DNA from: Achromobacter sp. Marseille-Q4962 | GTDB lineage: Bacteria > Pseudomonadota > Gammaproteobacteria > Burkholderiales > Burkholderiaceae_B | Direction of reading: 5' to 3' | Assembly (NCBI RefSeq): GCF_943737005.1 | Contig: NZ_CALSFU010000004.1 | Location: 1-64,000 of the forward strand | Length of the DNA stretch: 64,000 bases | In this document: piece by piece, positions 1 through 8,422 of the stretch | Position numbering within the stretch: position 1 is the stretch's first letter | Layout of the letters: every line of letters begins with the position of its first letter | Made by a program: the position numbers and the translations under genes | The notes under the pieces: model-generated | The model's input: only the letters and a program-made list of their open reading frames with translations | The model's database searches: none | Told to the model about the DNA's origin: nothing

Positions 1-104
1 GGCCCGCCCCGTCCGGCCCCGTCCAGCCCGCACCCGCGGCGCGCGCGCCCGAGCCCGCCCGCGCCGCCGACAAACCCGTCACTTCCTCCGGAACGCCAAC
101 GTGA
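1..104 (+). CDS. tatB: TatB C-terminal tail (5' end outside window)
   Basis: Read in the frame starting at base 3, the first 104 bases encode a Pro/Ala-rich tail ending in SSGTPT and a TGA stop at 102-104. The stop overlaps the GTG start of tatC by four bases (GTGA). TatB forms the twin-arginine receptor complex with TatC at the inner membrane and typically ends in a disordered Pro/Ala-rich region in this group. The call rests on this composition, the tight coupling to tatC and the standard tatABC order; no conserved TatB domain lies inside the window. Confidence 0.75.
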   Translation, partial: PAPSGPVQPAPAARAPEPARAADKPVTSSGTPT

Positions 105-886
105 CCGACGCCTCCCAAGACGACGGCCAGCAAGAGAGCTTCATCTCGCATCTGGTCGAGCTGCGCTCCCGCCTGCTGCGCGCCGCCTCGGCGGTGCTGA
201 TCATATTCGTCGCGCTCTTCATCTATCCGGGCGCGTCCGCCATCTACGACGTGCTGGCGCAGCCCATGCTGGCTTCGCTGCCCCAAGGCACCCGCATGAT
301 CGCCACCGGCGTCATCACGCCGTTCATGGTGCCGGTCAAGGTCACCATGATGGCGGCGTTCATCATCGCGCTGCCCGTGGTGCTCTACCAGGCCTGGGCC
401 TTCGTGGCGCCGGGCCTGTACAAGCACGAAAAACGCCTCGCGCTGCCGCTCATCGTCTCCAGCACGCTGCTCTTCCTGGCGGGCATGGCGTTCTGCTATT
501 TCGTGGTGTTCCGCACGGTCTTCCACTTCATCGCGACCTTCGCGCCGCAATCCATCACGCCGGCGCCCGACATCGAGGCTTACCTCAGCTTCGTCATGAC
601 CATGTTCCTGGCCTTCGGCATCACCTTCGAGGTGCCGGTGGCCGTGGTGCTGCTGGTGAAAATGGGCGTGGTCGAGCTCTCCAAGCTCAAGAGCGCGCGC
701 GGCTACGTGGTGGTGGGCGCGTTCATCATCGCCGCCGTGGTCACCCCGCCCGACGTGGTGAGCCAGTTCATGCTGGCCCTGCCGCTGTGCCTGCTCTACG
801 AACTCGGGCTCGTCTGCGCCCGCATGGTCACCCCCAAGCCGGACCCGGAAGAAGCCGGCTCAGGCACGCTGACCGAACGCCGCTGA
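101..886 (+). CDS. tatC: Sec-independent protein translocase TatC
   Basis: Polytopic inner-membrane core of the twin-arginine translocase, which exports folded proteins. The 261-residue product begins with a short acidic cytoplasmic segment followed by the diagnostic FISHLVELRSRLLRA motif (about residues 14-28). Six hydrophobic segments follow, with the typical EVPVAVVLL and TPPDVVSQ motifs near residues 178-225. Length and topology match the family. It starts with GTG, overlapping the preceding tatB stop by four bases, so translational coupling is likely. A likely substrate lies nearby: the PetA Rieske protein carries an SRRFW twin-arginine motif. Confidence 0.97.
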   Translation: MTDASQDDGQQESFISHLVELRSRLLRAASAVLIIFVALFIYPGASAIYDVLAQPMLASLPQGTRMIATGVITPFMVPVKVTMMAAFIIALPVVLYQAWAFVAPGLYKHEKRLALPLIVSSTLLFLAGMAFCYFVVFRTVFHFIATFAPQSITPAPDIEAYLSFVMTMFLAFGITFEVPVAVVLLVKMGVVELSKLKSARGYVVVGAFIIAAVVTPPDVVSQFMLALPLCLLYELGLVCARMVTPKPDPEEAGSGTLTERR

Positions 887-922
887 GGCCCCGGCGCCCC
901 CAAAAACCAGACCCATTCCAAC

Positions 923-957
923 TTGTCGGCGGCAGGCTGCAAACCTACATTGCAGCC
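923..957 (+). promoter_or_regulatory. Promoter with overlapping perfect palindrome abutting a start codon
   Basis: GGCTGCAA (935-942) and TTGCAGCC (950-957) form a perfect 8-7-8 inverted repeat whose last base touches the ATG at 958. A -35-like TTGTCG (923-928) and a -10-like TACATT (946-951) are 17 bp apart and would place the transcription start at or next to the ATG. There is no Shine-Dalgarno. I infer an autoregulatory operator that covers the -10 of a leaderless transcript for the HTH gene downstream. Confidence 0.6.
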
Positions 958-1311
958 ATGTCACTTGCCCAACGACTGCGCGCCCAGATGCGATGGCGCG
1001 GCATCAAGAGCCAGAGCCAGCTTGCGCGCATTTCGGGCGTGTCGCAGTCCTGCATCCACCACATCCTCACGCGCCAGGACGGCTACTGGCCCTCGCGCCG
1101 CACCCTGCTGCGCCTTGCCCGCGCCTTGGGCACCACGGCGCCCTGGCTCACCGACGGCGTGGCCGCCGCCCCCGCCGAGCCTCCGCCCGAACGGACCGGC
1201 GCCTCGGAGCCCGGCGGCTACTGCGCCGAGATCTGCGCGCTGGTGAGCCGGCAGCCCCACTCCGCGCAGCGCCAGATCCTCGCCGCGGTGCGGCTCATGA
1301 CGCGGCCCTAG
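958..1311 (+). CDS. Small Cro/CI-type (XRE) helix-turn-helix regulator
   Basis: A 117-residue protein. Residues about 4-60 form a Cro/CI-like HTH: LAQRLRAQMRWRGIKSQSQLA, then GVSQSCIHHIL as the recognition region, then a basic ARALG helix. A short Ala/Pro linker precedes a C-terminal stretch with two Cys (CAEIC). The same frame stays open upstream, but this ATG directly follows the palindrome and the longer N-terminus has no conserved look. The gene has no obvious partner; it lies alone between tatC and a convergent protease gene. Targets are unknown, and autoregulation through the adjoining palindrome is inferred. Confidence 0.75.
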   Translation: MSLAQRLRAQMRWRGIKSQSQLARISGVSQSCIHHILTRQDGYWPSRRTLLRLARALGTTAPWLTDGVAAAPAEPPPERTGASEPGGYCAEICALVSRQPHSAQRQILAAVRLMTRP

Positions 1312-1332
1312 CGGGTTCCGGCGCAACGCGCC

Positions 1333-2475
1333 CTAGCGCGGCCGCACGGGCCGCGTGCCCGCCACCACCTCGATCTGCCGGCTGGCGCCGGCGCGCAGCA
1401 CCTCCAGGGTGGCGCGCGCGCCTGGCTCCAGTTGCGCGATGCCGGCGAGCAGGCCCACCGTGTCGCGCACTTTTTCGCCGTTCAGCGTGCGCACGATGTC
1501 GCCCACGCGCAAGCCGGCGCGCGCGGCCGGCCCGTCGCGCAGCACGCCCGCGATGATGACGCCCGAGGCGTCGCGGCCCAGCCGGAACGCGCGCGCCAGC
1601 TCGGGCGTGATGTCCTGCGGCTCGATGCCCAGCCAGCCGCGGCGGACGCTGCCGGTCTTGACGATGTCGTCCATGACCTTGCGCGCGATCTCGATGGGCG
1701 TGGCGAAACCGATACCCATGGAGCCGCCCGATTCCGAATAGATGGCCGTGTTGATGCCCACCAGGTTGCCTTGCGCGTCCACGAGCGCGCCGCCGGAATT
1801 GCCCGGATTGATCGCCGCATCGGTCTGGATGAAGTTCTCGTAGGTGTTCAGGCCCAGCCCGTTGCGGCCCAGCGCCGAGACGATGCCCTGTGTGGTGGTC
1901 TGCCCCACCCCGAACGGGTTGCCGATGGCCAGCACCACGTCGCCCACGCGCAGGCCCCGGTCGGCCGCCAGCGTGGCGGTGGGCAGGTCGCGCAGCCTGG
2001 CCAGCTTGAGCACCGCGAGATCGGTGTCCGGGTCCGCCCCCACCACCTTGGCGTTGTCCTTGCGGCCGTCGGCCAGCGCCACCTCGATGGCGTCGGCCGC
2101 CTGCACTACGTGATAATTGGTCAGCACGAAGCCGTCCTGGCTCACCAGCACGCCGGAGCCCAGGCTGGTGGACGCCTCGCGCCGGCTGATGCCCGGCATC
2201 TGCCCGAAGAACTGGCGCAGCACCGGATCGTCGGGCAGCGGAATGAGCGGCACGTTGACGTGCTTGGTGGTGTATACGTTGACCACCGCGGGCGCGGCCC
2301 GCGCCACGGCCGCGGCATAGGACAGCGGCGCGCGGACCGCCGCCGCGGCCGCCGGGGCCGGCGCGCCGGCGGTGCCCGCCAGGCGCAGCAGGTCCGGGCG
2401 CAGGGTGGTGACGGCGAATAGAATACCCAGGCAGACCGTGACGGCCTGAGCGAAGATCAGCCAATATCGGCGCAT
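1333..2475 (-). CDS. DegS-like membrane-anchored serine protease with one PDZ domain
   Basis: A 380-residue trypsin-like HtrA-family protease. Residues 5-28 form an N-terminal membrane anchor. A protease domain carries His122 (TNYHVV), Asp152 (DTDLAVLK) and Ser227 (GNSGGA) as the catalytic triad, and a single PDZ domain spans about residues 275-372. One anchor and one PDZ match DegS rather than the two-PDZ DegP/DegQ. DegS-type enzymes sense misfolded outer-membrane proteins and start the sigma-E response; that role here is inferred from architecture. The start at 2475 (MRRYW) was chosen over a longer ORF because it places the anchor at the terminus. It is divergent from the Nif3 gene, with only 19 bp between the two starts. 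Confidence 0.88.
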   Translation of the reverse strand: MRRYWLIFAQAVTVCLGILFAVTTLRPDLLRLAGTAGAPAPAAAAAVRAPLSYAAAVARAAPAVVNVYTTKHVNVPLIPLPDDPVLRQFFGQMPGISRREASTSLGSGVLVSQDGFVLTNYHVVQAADAIEVALADGRKDNAKVVGADPDTDLAVLKLARLRDLPTATLAADRGLRVGDVVLAIGNPFGVGQTTTQGIVSALGRNGLGLNTYENFIQTDAAINPGNSGGALVDAQGNLVGINTAIYSESGGSMGIGFATPIEIARKVMDDIVKTGSVRRGWLGIEPQDITPELARAFRLGRDASGVIIAGVLRDGPAARAGLRVGDIVRTLNGEKVRDTVGLLAGIAQLEPGARATLEVLRAGASRQIEVVAGTRPVRPR

Positions 2476-2494
2476 GTTTTCGATAGGACTCGCA

Positions 2495-3271
2495 ATGAAC
2501 AAAGTGGACTCCCGCGTCCTGGCCGCCTGGCTGGACGATCTGCTGCAAGCCGCCCGCTTCAAGGACTACTGTCCCAACGGCATGCAAGTGGAAGGCCGAT
2601 CCGAAATCGCCCACATTATCACCGGAGTGACCGCCAGCGAGGCGCTGCTGCGCACCGCCGTCGAGCGTGGCGCGGACGCGGTGCTCGTGCACCATGGCTG
2701 GATGTGGCGCAACGAAGACCGCCGGGTCATCGGCACCCGCCGCGCCCGCATGGCGCTGGCGCTCAAGAACGATCTCAATCTCTATGCCTACCACCTGCCG
2801 CTGGACGCGCACCCCATCCTGGGCAACAACGCGCAGCTCGCGCGCGTGCTGGGCCTGGAGCCGCTGCGCGGCCAGGATGGCGCCCCGGCCACCTGCGGCC
2901 CCGACAACCTGGTCTGGCTGGGAAGCCCGGGCGAGGCCGGCACCCTGGGCGCGCTGGCGCGCCGCGTGCGCGAGCGCCTGGGACGCGAACCGCTGGTGGT
3001 GGGCGACGAGGACATGCCCCTGGCCCGTGTGGCCTGGTGCACCGGCGGCGCCCAGGGCATGCTGGCCGACGCGGCCGACGCGGGCGCGCAAGCCTACATC
3101 ACCGGCGAGGTGTCCGAATCCACCGTGCACCTGGCGCGCGAATCGGGCGTGGGCTTCATCGCGGCGGGCCACCACGCCACCGAACGCTACGGCGTGCAGG
3201 CGCTGGGCAATGCCGTGGCCGAGCACTTCGGGGTGCGCGTGGAATTCGTGGACATCGACAACCCCGCCTGA
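2495..3271 (+). CDS. Nif3-like dinuclear metal-center protein (YbgI/DUF34 family)
   Basis: A 258-residue member of the NIF3/YbgI family, often labelled GTP cyclohydrolase I type 2 although its cellular role is not settled. Metal-binding motifs are visible: VHHGWMW near residues 65-71, YHLPLDAH near 100-107, and a C-terminal GHHATERYG. An AGGA about 7 nt before the ATG at 2495 favours this start over an in-frame ATG at 2474. It is divergent from the DegS-like gene and convergent with mscL. No operon partner is visible. Confidence 0.9.
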   Translation: MNKVDSRVLAAWLDDLLQAARFKDYCPNGMQVEGRSEIAHIITGVTASEALLRTAVERGADAVLVHHGWMWRNEDRRVIGTRRARMALALKNDLNLYAYHLPLDAHPILGNNAQLARVLGLEPLRGQDGAPATCGPDNLVWLGSPGEAGTLGALARRVRERLGREPLVVGDEDMPLARVAWCTGGAQGMLADAADAGAQAYITGEVSESTVHLARESGVGFIAAGHHATERYGVQALGNAVAEHFGVRVEFVDIDNPA

Positions 3272-3293
3272 GCCGGCGGGGCGGGAACGGCCA

Positions 3294-3318
3294 TGAAAAA
3301 AACGCCCCGAAGGGCGTT
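3294..3318 (-). terminator. Rho-independent terminator of mscL
   Basis: AACGCCC (3301-3307) pairs with GGGCGTT (3312-3318) around a CGAA loop. On the minus strand the stem is followed by a run of T (the A-run at 3294-3302 on the plus strand). It lies just past the mscL stop codon. Confidence 0.85.
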
Positions 3319-3323
3319 CTGGT

Positions 3324-3770
3324 TCATGGCTTCTTGAGCAGGTCGCGGATTTCGCGCAACAGCGCCACGTCTTCGGGCGGCGCGGCGGGAGCGGCCGCTT
3401 CCTCGGGCTTGGAGCGCGCCTTGTAGATCGCCTTCACCATCCAGAAAATCACGAACGCCAGCAGGATGAAGTTGATGATGATGGTGACGAAGTTGCCCCA
3501 CGCGAACACGTTGGCGCCGGCCTTGGTGAGATCCGCGTAGGTCATGGGCCCGTTGTAGCCTTCGGGCATGGAAAGCACGAGGAACTTGTTGGAGAAGTCG
3601 ACCGATCCGCCCAATATGAAGTTCACCAGCGGCATCACGATGTCTTTCACGAGCGAATCCACGATCTTGCCGAACGCCGCGCCGATGATGACGCCGACCG
3701 CCAGATCGATCGCATTTCCCTTGACCGCGAAATCGCGGAATTCCTTGATGAAACCACTTGCTTTGCTCAT
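3324..3770 (-). CDS. mscL: Large-conductance mechanosensitive channel MscL
   Basis: A 148-residue inner-membrane channel that opens under high membrane tension during hypo-osmotic shock. The N-terminal [20 protein letters not shown] and the pore-lining helix [16 protein letters not shown] are diagnostic. A periplasmic loop follows, then the second membrane helix (about residues 90-112) and a charged C-terminal helix ending in [12 protein letters not shown]. It is a monocistronic gene with its own terminator, divergent from petABC. Confidence 0.97.
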   Translation of the reverse strand: MSKASGFIKEFRDFAVKGNAIDLAVGVIIGAAFGKIVDSLVKDIVMPLVNFILGGSVDFSNKFLVLSMPEGYNGPMTYADLTKAGANVFAWGNFVTIIINFILLAFVIFWMVKAIYKARSKPEEAAAPAAPPEDVALLREIRDLLKKP

Positions 3771-3812
3771 AAAACCACTCCCATCGTGATAGGCCCCTCA
3801 GGAGGCTGGCGC

Positions 3813-3818
3813 TATAAT
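3813..3818 (+). promoter_or_regulatory. Candidate -10 element for petABC
   Basis: A perfect TATAAT lies 92 bp upstream of the petA start, in the mscL-petA divergent region. No convincing -35 hexamer lies 16-18 bp upstream, so the promoter call rests on the -10 and its position. Confidence 0.45.
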
Positions 3819-3910
3819 ACGCGGTTGCTATGTTGTTACATTTTTCCGCTAAACCGATGCGGCAGCACTGATGCTACATGCAGAGCCGTCGCATCAACAA
3901 GGATAGGAAG

Positions 3911-4552
3911 ATGAGTCAGGATACGCTGGTACACGATGATGACGGTGCGGTTGATCCAAATCTCCCGCCGGATCCTTCCCGACGTTTCTGGGTGACCACC
4001 GCCTGTGCCGTGGGCGGCGTAGCAGGTGTAGCAACGGCAGTGCCGTTCGTAAGCACGTTTTCTCCTTCGGACCGCGCCCGCGCCGCCGGCGCCCCGGTCG
4101 AAGTCGATATCTCCGACATTCCCGTCGGCGCCATGAAAACGGTGGAATGGCGGGGCAAGCCCGTCTGGATCATCCACCGCTCCCCGGAGCAGATCGCCGG
4201 CCTCAAGACGCAAGACCCCTACCTGGCCGATCCCGAATCCCAACGCCCCGGCTTCACTCCCAAATACGCCGAAAACGAAGGCCGGTCGCGCAAGCCCGAC
4301 ATCTTCGTCTGCGTGGGCATCTGTACCCACCTGGGCTGTTCGCCCACCCCGCACTTCGAAACCGGCGGCGCCAGCGGCATGGGCCCCAACTGGCAGGGCG
4401 GCTTCCTCTGTCCCTGCCACGGGTCCACGTTCGACCTGGCCGGCCGCGTCTACAAGAACAAGCCCGCTCCCGACAATCTCGAAGTTCCGCCGTACCAGTA
4501 TCTGAGCGATACCCGCATCATCGTGGGCGTCGACGAAGAGAACAAGGCCTGA
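3911..4552 (+). CDS. petA: Ubiquinol-cytochrome c reductase Rieske iron-sulfur subunit
   Basis: A 213-residue Rieske subunit of the cytochrome bc1 complex. It accepts electrons from ubiquinol and passes them to cytochrome c1 at the periplasmic face. The [2Fe-2S] motifs are CTHLGC (138-143) and CPCHGS (167-172). An N-terminal SRRFWVTT with a following hydrophobic helix (residues 23-50) looks like a twin-arginine signal-anchor, as usual for Rieske proteins. An upstream in-frame ATG exists at 3878, but AAGGA at 3899-3903 is correctly spaced for the ATG at 3911. First gene of petABC. Confidence 0.96.
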   Translation: MSQDTLVHDDDGAVDPNLPPDPSRRFWVTTACAVGGVAGVATAVPFVSTFSPSDRARAAGAPVEVDISDIPVGAMKTVEWRGKPVWIIHRSPEQIAGLKTQDPYLADPESQRPGFTPKYAENEGRSRKPDIFVCVGICTHLGCSPTPHFETGGASGMGPNWQGGFLCPCHGSTFDLAGRVYKNKPAPDNLEVPPYQYLSDTRIIVGVDEENKA

Positions 4553-4632
4553 CGCTCGCGTCGCGCTTGCTTTTTTCCCGAATTACGTAAGTACAACAAA
4601 TACGCCACGTATTAGAGAGAAGGAGCCGTTAC

Positions 4633-6021
4633 ATGGCTGGCGAGAAAACCGTCGAGACAACAGGCCTGCTGGGCTGGCTGGACCGGCGCTTCCCGGTGAC
4701 CTCCACCTGGAAAGCCCATCTGTCCGAATACTACGCGCCCAAGAATTTCAACTTCTGGTATTTCTTCGGCTCGCTGGCGCTGCTGGTGCTCGTGCTGCAG
4801 ATCGTGACCGGCATCTTCCTGGTCATGCACTACAAGCCCGATGCCGAGCGCGCGTTCCAGTCGGTGGAATACATCATGCGCGAAGTGCCCTGGGGCTGGC
4901 TGGTGCGCTACATGCACTCCACCGGCGCGTCCATGTTCTTCGTGGTCGTGTACCTGCACATGCTGCGCGGGCTGCTCTACGGCTCGTACCGCAAGCCGCG
5001 CGAGCTGGTCTGGATCTTCGGCGTGGCCATCTTCCTCTGTCTGATGGCGGAAGCCTTCTTCGGCTACCTGCTGCCCTGGGGCCAGATGTCGTACTGGGGC
5101 GCGCAGGTCATCGTGAACCTGTTCTCGGCCATTCCGTTCATCGGGCCGGAGCTGTCCATCTGGATCCGCGGCGACTACGTCGTGTCCGACGCCACCCTCA
5201 ACCGCTTCTTCGCCTTTCACGTCATCGCCATCCCGCTGGTGCTGGTGGGCCTGGTCGCGGCGCATATCGTGGCGCTGCATGAAGTCGGCTCCAACAACCC
5301 CGATGGCATCGAAATCAAGCAAGGCCCCAAGGACAAATACGGACGGCCGGTGGACGGCATCCCGTTCCATCCTTTCTACTCCGTGCACGACCTGATGGGC
5401 GTGGCCGGTTTCCTGCTGGTGTTCGCCTTCATCGTGTTCTTCGCGCCGGAGATGGGCGGGTACTTCCTGGAGTACAACAACTTCATCCCGGCCGACTCGC
5501 TCAAGACGCCGCCCCACATCGCGCCGGTGTGGTATTTCACCCCGTTCTACTCGATGCTGCGCGCCACCACCGACGAGTTCACGTGGGTGCTGGCGGGCGC
5601 CGCGGTGCTGGGCGCCATCGCGCTGCTGGTCAAGAGCCGGTTGAAAGGCTTCCTGCGCGTGGCCGTGCCCGGCATCCTCATCGTCGTGGCGGTGCTGCTG
5701 CGCGTGATCGACGCCAAGTTCTGGGGCGTGGTGGCCATGGGCGGCACCGTGGTCATCCTGTTCTTCCTGCCCTGGCTGGACCACTCGCCGGTCAAGTCCA
5801 TCCGCTACCGTCCCACCTGGCACAAGTGGATCTACGGCATCTTCATGGTGAACTTCCTGGTGCTCGGCTACATCGGCACGCAGCCGCCGAGCCCGCCGCT
5901 GAACGTCACCTCGCAAGTCGGCACGCTGCTCTACCTGGCATTTTTCTTCCTGATGCCGGTCTGGAGCCGCCTGGGCACGTTCAAGCCCGTGCCCGACCGC
6001 GTCACGTTCCGCGCCCACTGA
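4633..6021 (+). CDS. petB: Ubiquinol-cytochrome c reductase cytochrome b subunit
   Basis: A 462-residue cytochrome b of the bc1 complex, holding both b hemes and the two quinone sites. Recognisable motifs are the QIVTGIFLVMHY helix (near residue 56), HSTGASMFF and HMLRGLLYGSYR (heme ligands), GYLLPWGQMSYWGA (Qo site) and PPHIAPVWYFTPFYSMLR (containing the PEW-like region). About eight to nine membrane helices follow one another, and the extended C-terminus is usual for betaproteobacteria. AAGGAG lies about 8 nt before the ATG. It is the middle gene of petABC. Confidence 0.97.
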   Translation: MAGEKTVETTGLLGWLDRRFPVTSTWKAHLSEYYAPKNFNFWYFFGSLALLVLVLQIVTGIFLVMHYKPDAERAFQSVEYIMREVPWGWLVRYMHSTGASMFFVVVYLHMLRGLLYGSYRKPRELVWIFGVAIFLCLMAEAFFGYLLPWGQMSYWGAQVIVNLFSAIPFIGPELSIWIRGDYVVSDATLNRFFAFHVIAIPLVLVGLVAAHIVALHEVGSNNPDGIEIKQGPKDKYGRPVDGIPFHPFYSVHDLMGVAGFLLVFAFIVFFAPEMGGYFLEYNNFIPADSLKTPPHIAPVWYFTPFYSMLRATTDEFTWVLAGAAVLGAIALLVKSRLKGFLRVAVPGILIVVAVLLRVIDAKFWGVVAMGGTVVILFFLPWLDHSPVKSIRYRPTWHKWIYGIFMVNFLVLGYIGTQPPSPPLNVTSQVGTLLYLAFFFLMPVWSRLGTFKPVPDRVTFRAH

Positions 6022-6046
6022 GCCCACCAGAGATAACGGACTACCC

Positions 6047-6898
6047 ATGATCAAGAAGCTGATTGGCGCCGCGGCCCTGATGCTCGCGTGCGCCGCCACT
6101 TTCGCCGCCGAAGGCGGTTTCCCCCTCGAAAAGGCCCCCTACCGGGTCAACGACCTGGCCGCCCTGCAAAACGGGGCCAAGCTGTTCGTCAACTACTGTC
6201 TGAACTGCCACAGCGCCGGCTCGATGCGCTACAACAAGCTGCGCGACATCGGCCTGACCGACGAGCAGATCAAGCAGAACCTGCTCTTCACTGGCGAAAA
6301 GGTCGGCGACATGATGACCGTCGCCATGTCTTCCAAAGACGCCAAGCGCTGGTTCGGGACCACGCCGCCCGATCTCTCCGTGATCGCGCGGGCCAAATCC
6401 CAGAACGCCGGACCCTCGGGCGCCGACTACATCTATACTTACCTGCGCACGTTCTACCGCGACGCGTCCCGCCCCACCGGCTGGAACAACCTGGTCTTCC
6501 CCTCCGTGGGCATGCCGCACGCCCTCTGGGAACGCCAGGGCCCGCGCGAGCTCACCAAGGTGGCCATGCACGAGGTCGAGGGCAAGGATGGCGCTCCCGC
6601 TTCCTGGGAGCGCGTGACCACGGTGTACGATGCGCAGGGCTTCGCCACGGTCAAGACCGAACCCGTCGCCGGCTATCATGGTCATGCCACCGTCGAAACC
6701 CGATTTAAAGCCGCCAACCCGGCACAAACCGCAACATACGACAACGACGTCGCGGACCTGACCGCGTTCATGGCCTGGATGGCCGAACCCGTCCAGACCT
6801 TCCGCGTCCGGCTCGGCGTCGGCGTCATGTTGTTCCTGCTCTTGTTCTTCCTCGTCACGTGGCGCCTGAACGCCGCGTACTGGAAACACGTGCGCTAA
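6047..6898 (+). CDS. petC: Ubiquinol-cytochrome c reductase cytochrome c1 subunit
   Basis: A 283-residue periplasmic c-type heme protein anchored by a C-terminal helix. It has a cleavable signal peptide (residues 1-21), a heme-binding CLNCH motif at 51-55, conserved ARAKSQNAG and YTYLRTFYRD segments, and a C-terminal membrane helix (about 252-275). It receives electrons from PetA and delivers them to soluble or membrane cytochromes c. Last gene of petABC, followed by a strong terminator. Confidence 0.96.
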   Translation: MIKKLIGAAALMLACAATFAAEGGFPLEKAPYRVNDLAALQNGAKLFVNYCLNCHSAGSMRYNKLRDIGLTDEQIKQNLLFTGEKVGDMMTVAMSSKDAKRWFGTTPPDLSVIARAKSQNAGPSGADYIYTYLRTFYRDASRPTGWNNLVFPSVGMPHALWERQGPRELTKVAMHEVEGKDGAPASWERVTTVYDAQGFATVKTEPVAGYHGHATVETRFKAANPAQTATYDNDVADLTAFMAWMAEPVQTFRVRLGVGVMLFLLLFFLVTWRLNAAYWKHVR

Positions 6899-6992
6899 CC
6901 GCAAGCCCCGCCAGGCTCTGATCCGCCCCCGATTCTTTACCCGGGGAGGAATGGCGGACAGGGCTGTATGCCTGCCCCCGCCTGGCAATTGG

Positions 6993-7033
6993 GGCCAGCG
7001 CCTGCTAGATTAAGGCGCTGGCCTTTCGTTTTT
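6993..7033 (+). terminator. Terminator of petABC
   Basis: GGCCAGCGCCT (6993-7003) pairs perfectly with AGGCGCTGGCC (7013-7023), an 11-bp stem followed by TTTCGTTTTT. It ends only 19 nt before the sspA start. The loop contains TAGATT (7006-7011), a possible -10 for sspA, so the hairpin may also carry the sspA promoter. Confidence 0.88.
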
Positions 7034-7052
7034 CATACAAGGACTTACCGCC

Positions 7053-7664
7053 ATGATGGTGCTCTACTCCGGAACCACGTGTCCGTTTTCGCAACGCTGC
7101 CGTTTCGTGTTGTTTGAAAAGGGCATGGATTTCGAGATCCGCGACATCGACCTGTACAACAAGCCCGAAGACATCTCGGTCATGAACCCGTACGGTCAGG
7201 TGCCGATTCTGGTCGAGCGCGACCTGGTTCTGTACGAGTCGAACATCATCAACGAGTACATCGACGAGCGCTTCCCGCATCCGCAGCTCATGCCCGCCGA
7301 CCCGGTCATGCGCGCGCGCACCCGCCTGTTCCTCTACAACTTCGAGAAGGAACTCTTCGTCCACGTCTCCACGCTCGAAGACCGCAGCGCCAAGCCCGAC
7401 GAGAAGAAGCTCGCCAACGCCCGCCAGAACATCCGCGACCGCCTGGCCCAGCTCGCCCCCATGCTGCTGAAAAACAAGTACATGCTGGGCGAGGAGTTCT
7501 CCATGCTGGACGTGGCCGTGGCCCCGCTGCTCTGGCGCCTGGACCACTATGGCATCGAACTGCCGAAGAACGCGGCGCCCCTGCAAAAATACGCCGAACG
7601 CATCTTCTCGCGCCCGGCCTACATCGAAGCGCTGACGCCTTCGGAAAAAGTGATGCGTCGCTAA
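7053..7664 (+). CDS. sspA: Stringent starvation protein A (GST-fold RNA polymerase-associated protein)
   Basis: A 203-residue protein with a thioredoxin-like N-terminal domain (LYSGTTCPFSQRCRFVLFEKG, then NPYGQVPILVERDLVLYESNIINEYIDE) and an all-helical GST C-terminal domain. SspA binds RNA polymerase and supports stationary-phase and acid-stress gene expression. In several pathogens it controls virulence genes. ATG-ATG allows a start at 7053 or 7056, and AAGGA at 7039-7043 fits either. It is followed 13 bp later by sspB, the usual pair. Confidence 0.95.
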   Translation: MMVLYSGTTCPFSQRCRFVLFEKGMDFEIRDIDLYNKPEDISVMNPYGQVPILVERDLVLYESNIINEYIDERFPHPQLMPADPVMRARTRLFLYNFEKELFVHVSTLEDRSAKPDEKKLANARQNIRDRLAQLAPMLLKNKYMLGEEFSMLDVAVAPLLWRLDHYGIELPKNAAPLQKYAERIFSRPAYIEALTPSEKVMRR

Positions 7665-7677
7665 GGTTTGCAGCGTC

Positions 7678-8124
7678 ATGGGTGAAACCTCTACCAAGCC
7701 GTACCTGATCCGCGCCCTGCACGAGTGGTGCACCGACAACGGCTACACGCCATACATCACCGTGCAGGTCGACGAGCACACCGTCGTGCCGGCCGCGCAC
7801 GTGCGCGATGGCCAGATCACGCTCAACGTCGGCGCGCTGGCCACCAACCGCCTGGTGCTGGGCAACGAATTCATCGAATTCCAGGCCCGCTTCAGCGGCG
7901 TGACCGAAAACGTGTACGTGCCCGTCGGCGCGGTCAGCGCCATCTACGCCCGCGAAACCGGCGCCGGAATGGGCTTTGAAGTCCAGCCCTACGAGCCGCC
8001 CGAAACCGGCTCGCCCTCCGCCCCGGACGCCTCCGCGGACGACAACCCCGACGACGATCCCACGCCCGGCGGCGACGGCGGCGGAGACGAACCCAAGCGC
8101 CCGCGCCTGACCATCGTCAAATAG
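7678..8124 (+). CDS. sspB: ClpXP protease specificity-enhancing factor SspB
   Basis: A 148-residue adaptor that binds ssrA-tagged peptides and tethers them to ClpX. The N-terminal dimer/substrate domain (residues 1-110) shows KPYLIRALHEWCTDNGYTP and the FSGV region. A long acidic, disordered linker follows. The extreme C-terminus PRLTIVK is the conserved ClpX-binding tail. Cotranscribed with sspA. Confidence 0.95.
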   Translation: MGETSTKPYLIRALHEWCTDNGYTPYITVQVDEHTVVPAAHVRDGQITLNVGALATNRLVLGNEFIEFQARFSGVTENVYVPVGAVSAIYARETGAGMGFEVQPYEPPETGSPSAPDASADDNPDDDPTPGGDGGGDEPKRPRLTIVK

Positions 8125-8147
8125 CGGTAGCGCGCCCCGCCCCGCGC

Positions 8148-8172
8148 AACGCCGTCCTTCCGGGACGGCGTT
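8148..8172 (+). terminator. Hairpin after sspB
   Basis: AACGCCGTCC (8148-8157) and GGACGGCGTT (8163-8172) form a perfect 10-bp stem with a 5-nt loop 24 bp past the sspB stop. No T-tract follows, so it may be a weak terminator or an mRNA 3'-end stabiliser. Confidence 0.6.
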
Positions 8173-8269
8173 GTCGCATGCGGAGGCGGATTCCCGTCGC
8201 CCGCCGGAAGGAAAGCGCCGCCGTTTTTCATTACAATGCAGTCCCTTGCGCGCACGCCCGCCGCGCAAT

Positions 8270-8345
8270 GCCGGTGTAGCTCAGTTGGTAGAGCAGCTCA
8301 CTTGTAATGAGAAGGTCGAGGGTTCGATTCCTTTCACCGGCACCA
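8270..8345 (+). tRNA. tRNA-Thr (anticodon TGT)
   Basis: A 76-nt cloverleaf. The acceptor stem GCCGGTG / CACCGGC is followed by discriminator A and an encoded CCA. The D-arm contains AGTTGGTA, the anticodon loop CTTGTAA gives TGT, and the T-loop is TTCGATT. A TACAAT at 8232-8237 is a possible -10 for this gene. Confidence 0.97.
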
Positions 8346-8422
8346 ACTCCCGTTCTTGATTTCTCACTCATCGCGAGCAAGGACAGCACAGGTTTCCGTC
8401 CGGGCTCTGGTGAAATTATTCC

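Noticed and set aside
1295-3226. A 643-residue open frame on the minus strand across the protease and Nif3 genes
   Set aside because: It is antisense to Nif3 and out of frame with the protease, with low-complexity His/Arg/Gly-rich composition typical of shadow frames in GC-rich DNA.
4612-6099. A 495-residue minus-strand frame opposite petB
   Set aside because: It mirrors the third-position GC bias of petB, is rich in His, Asp and Gln with no domain, and petB itself is unmistakable.
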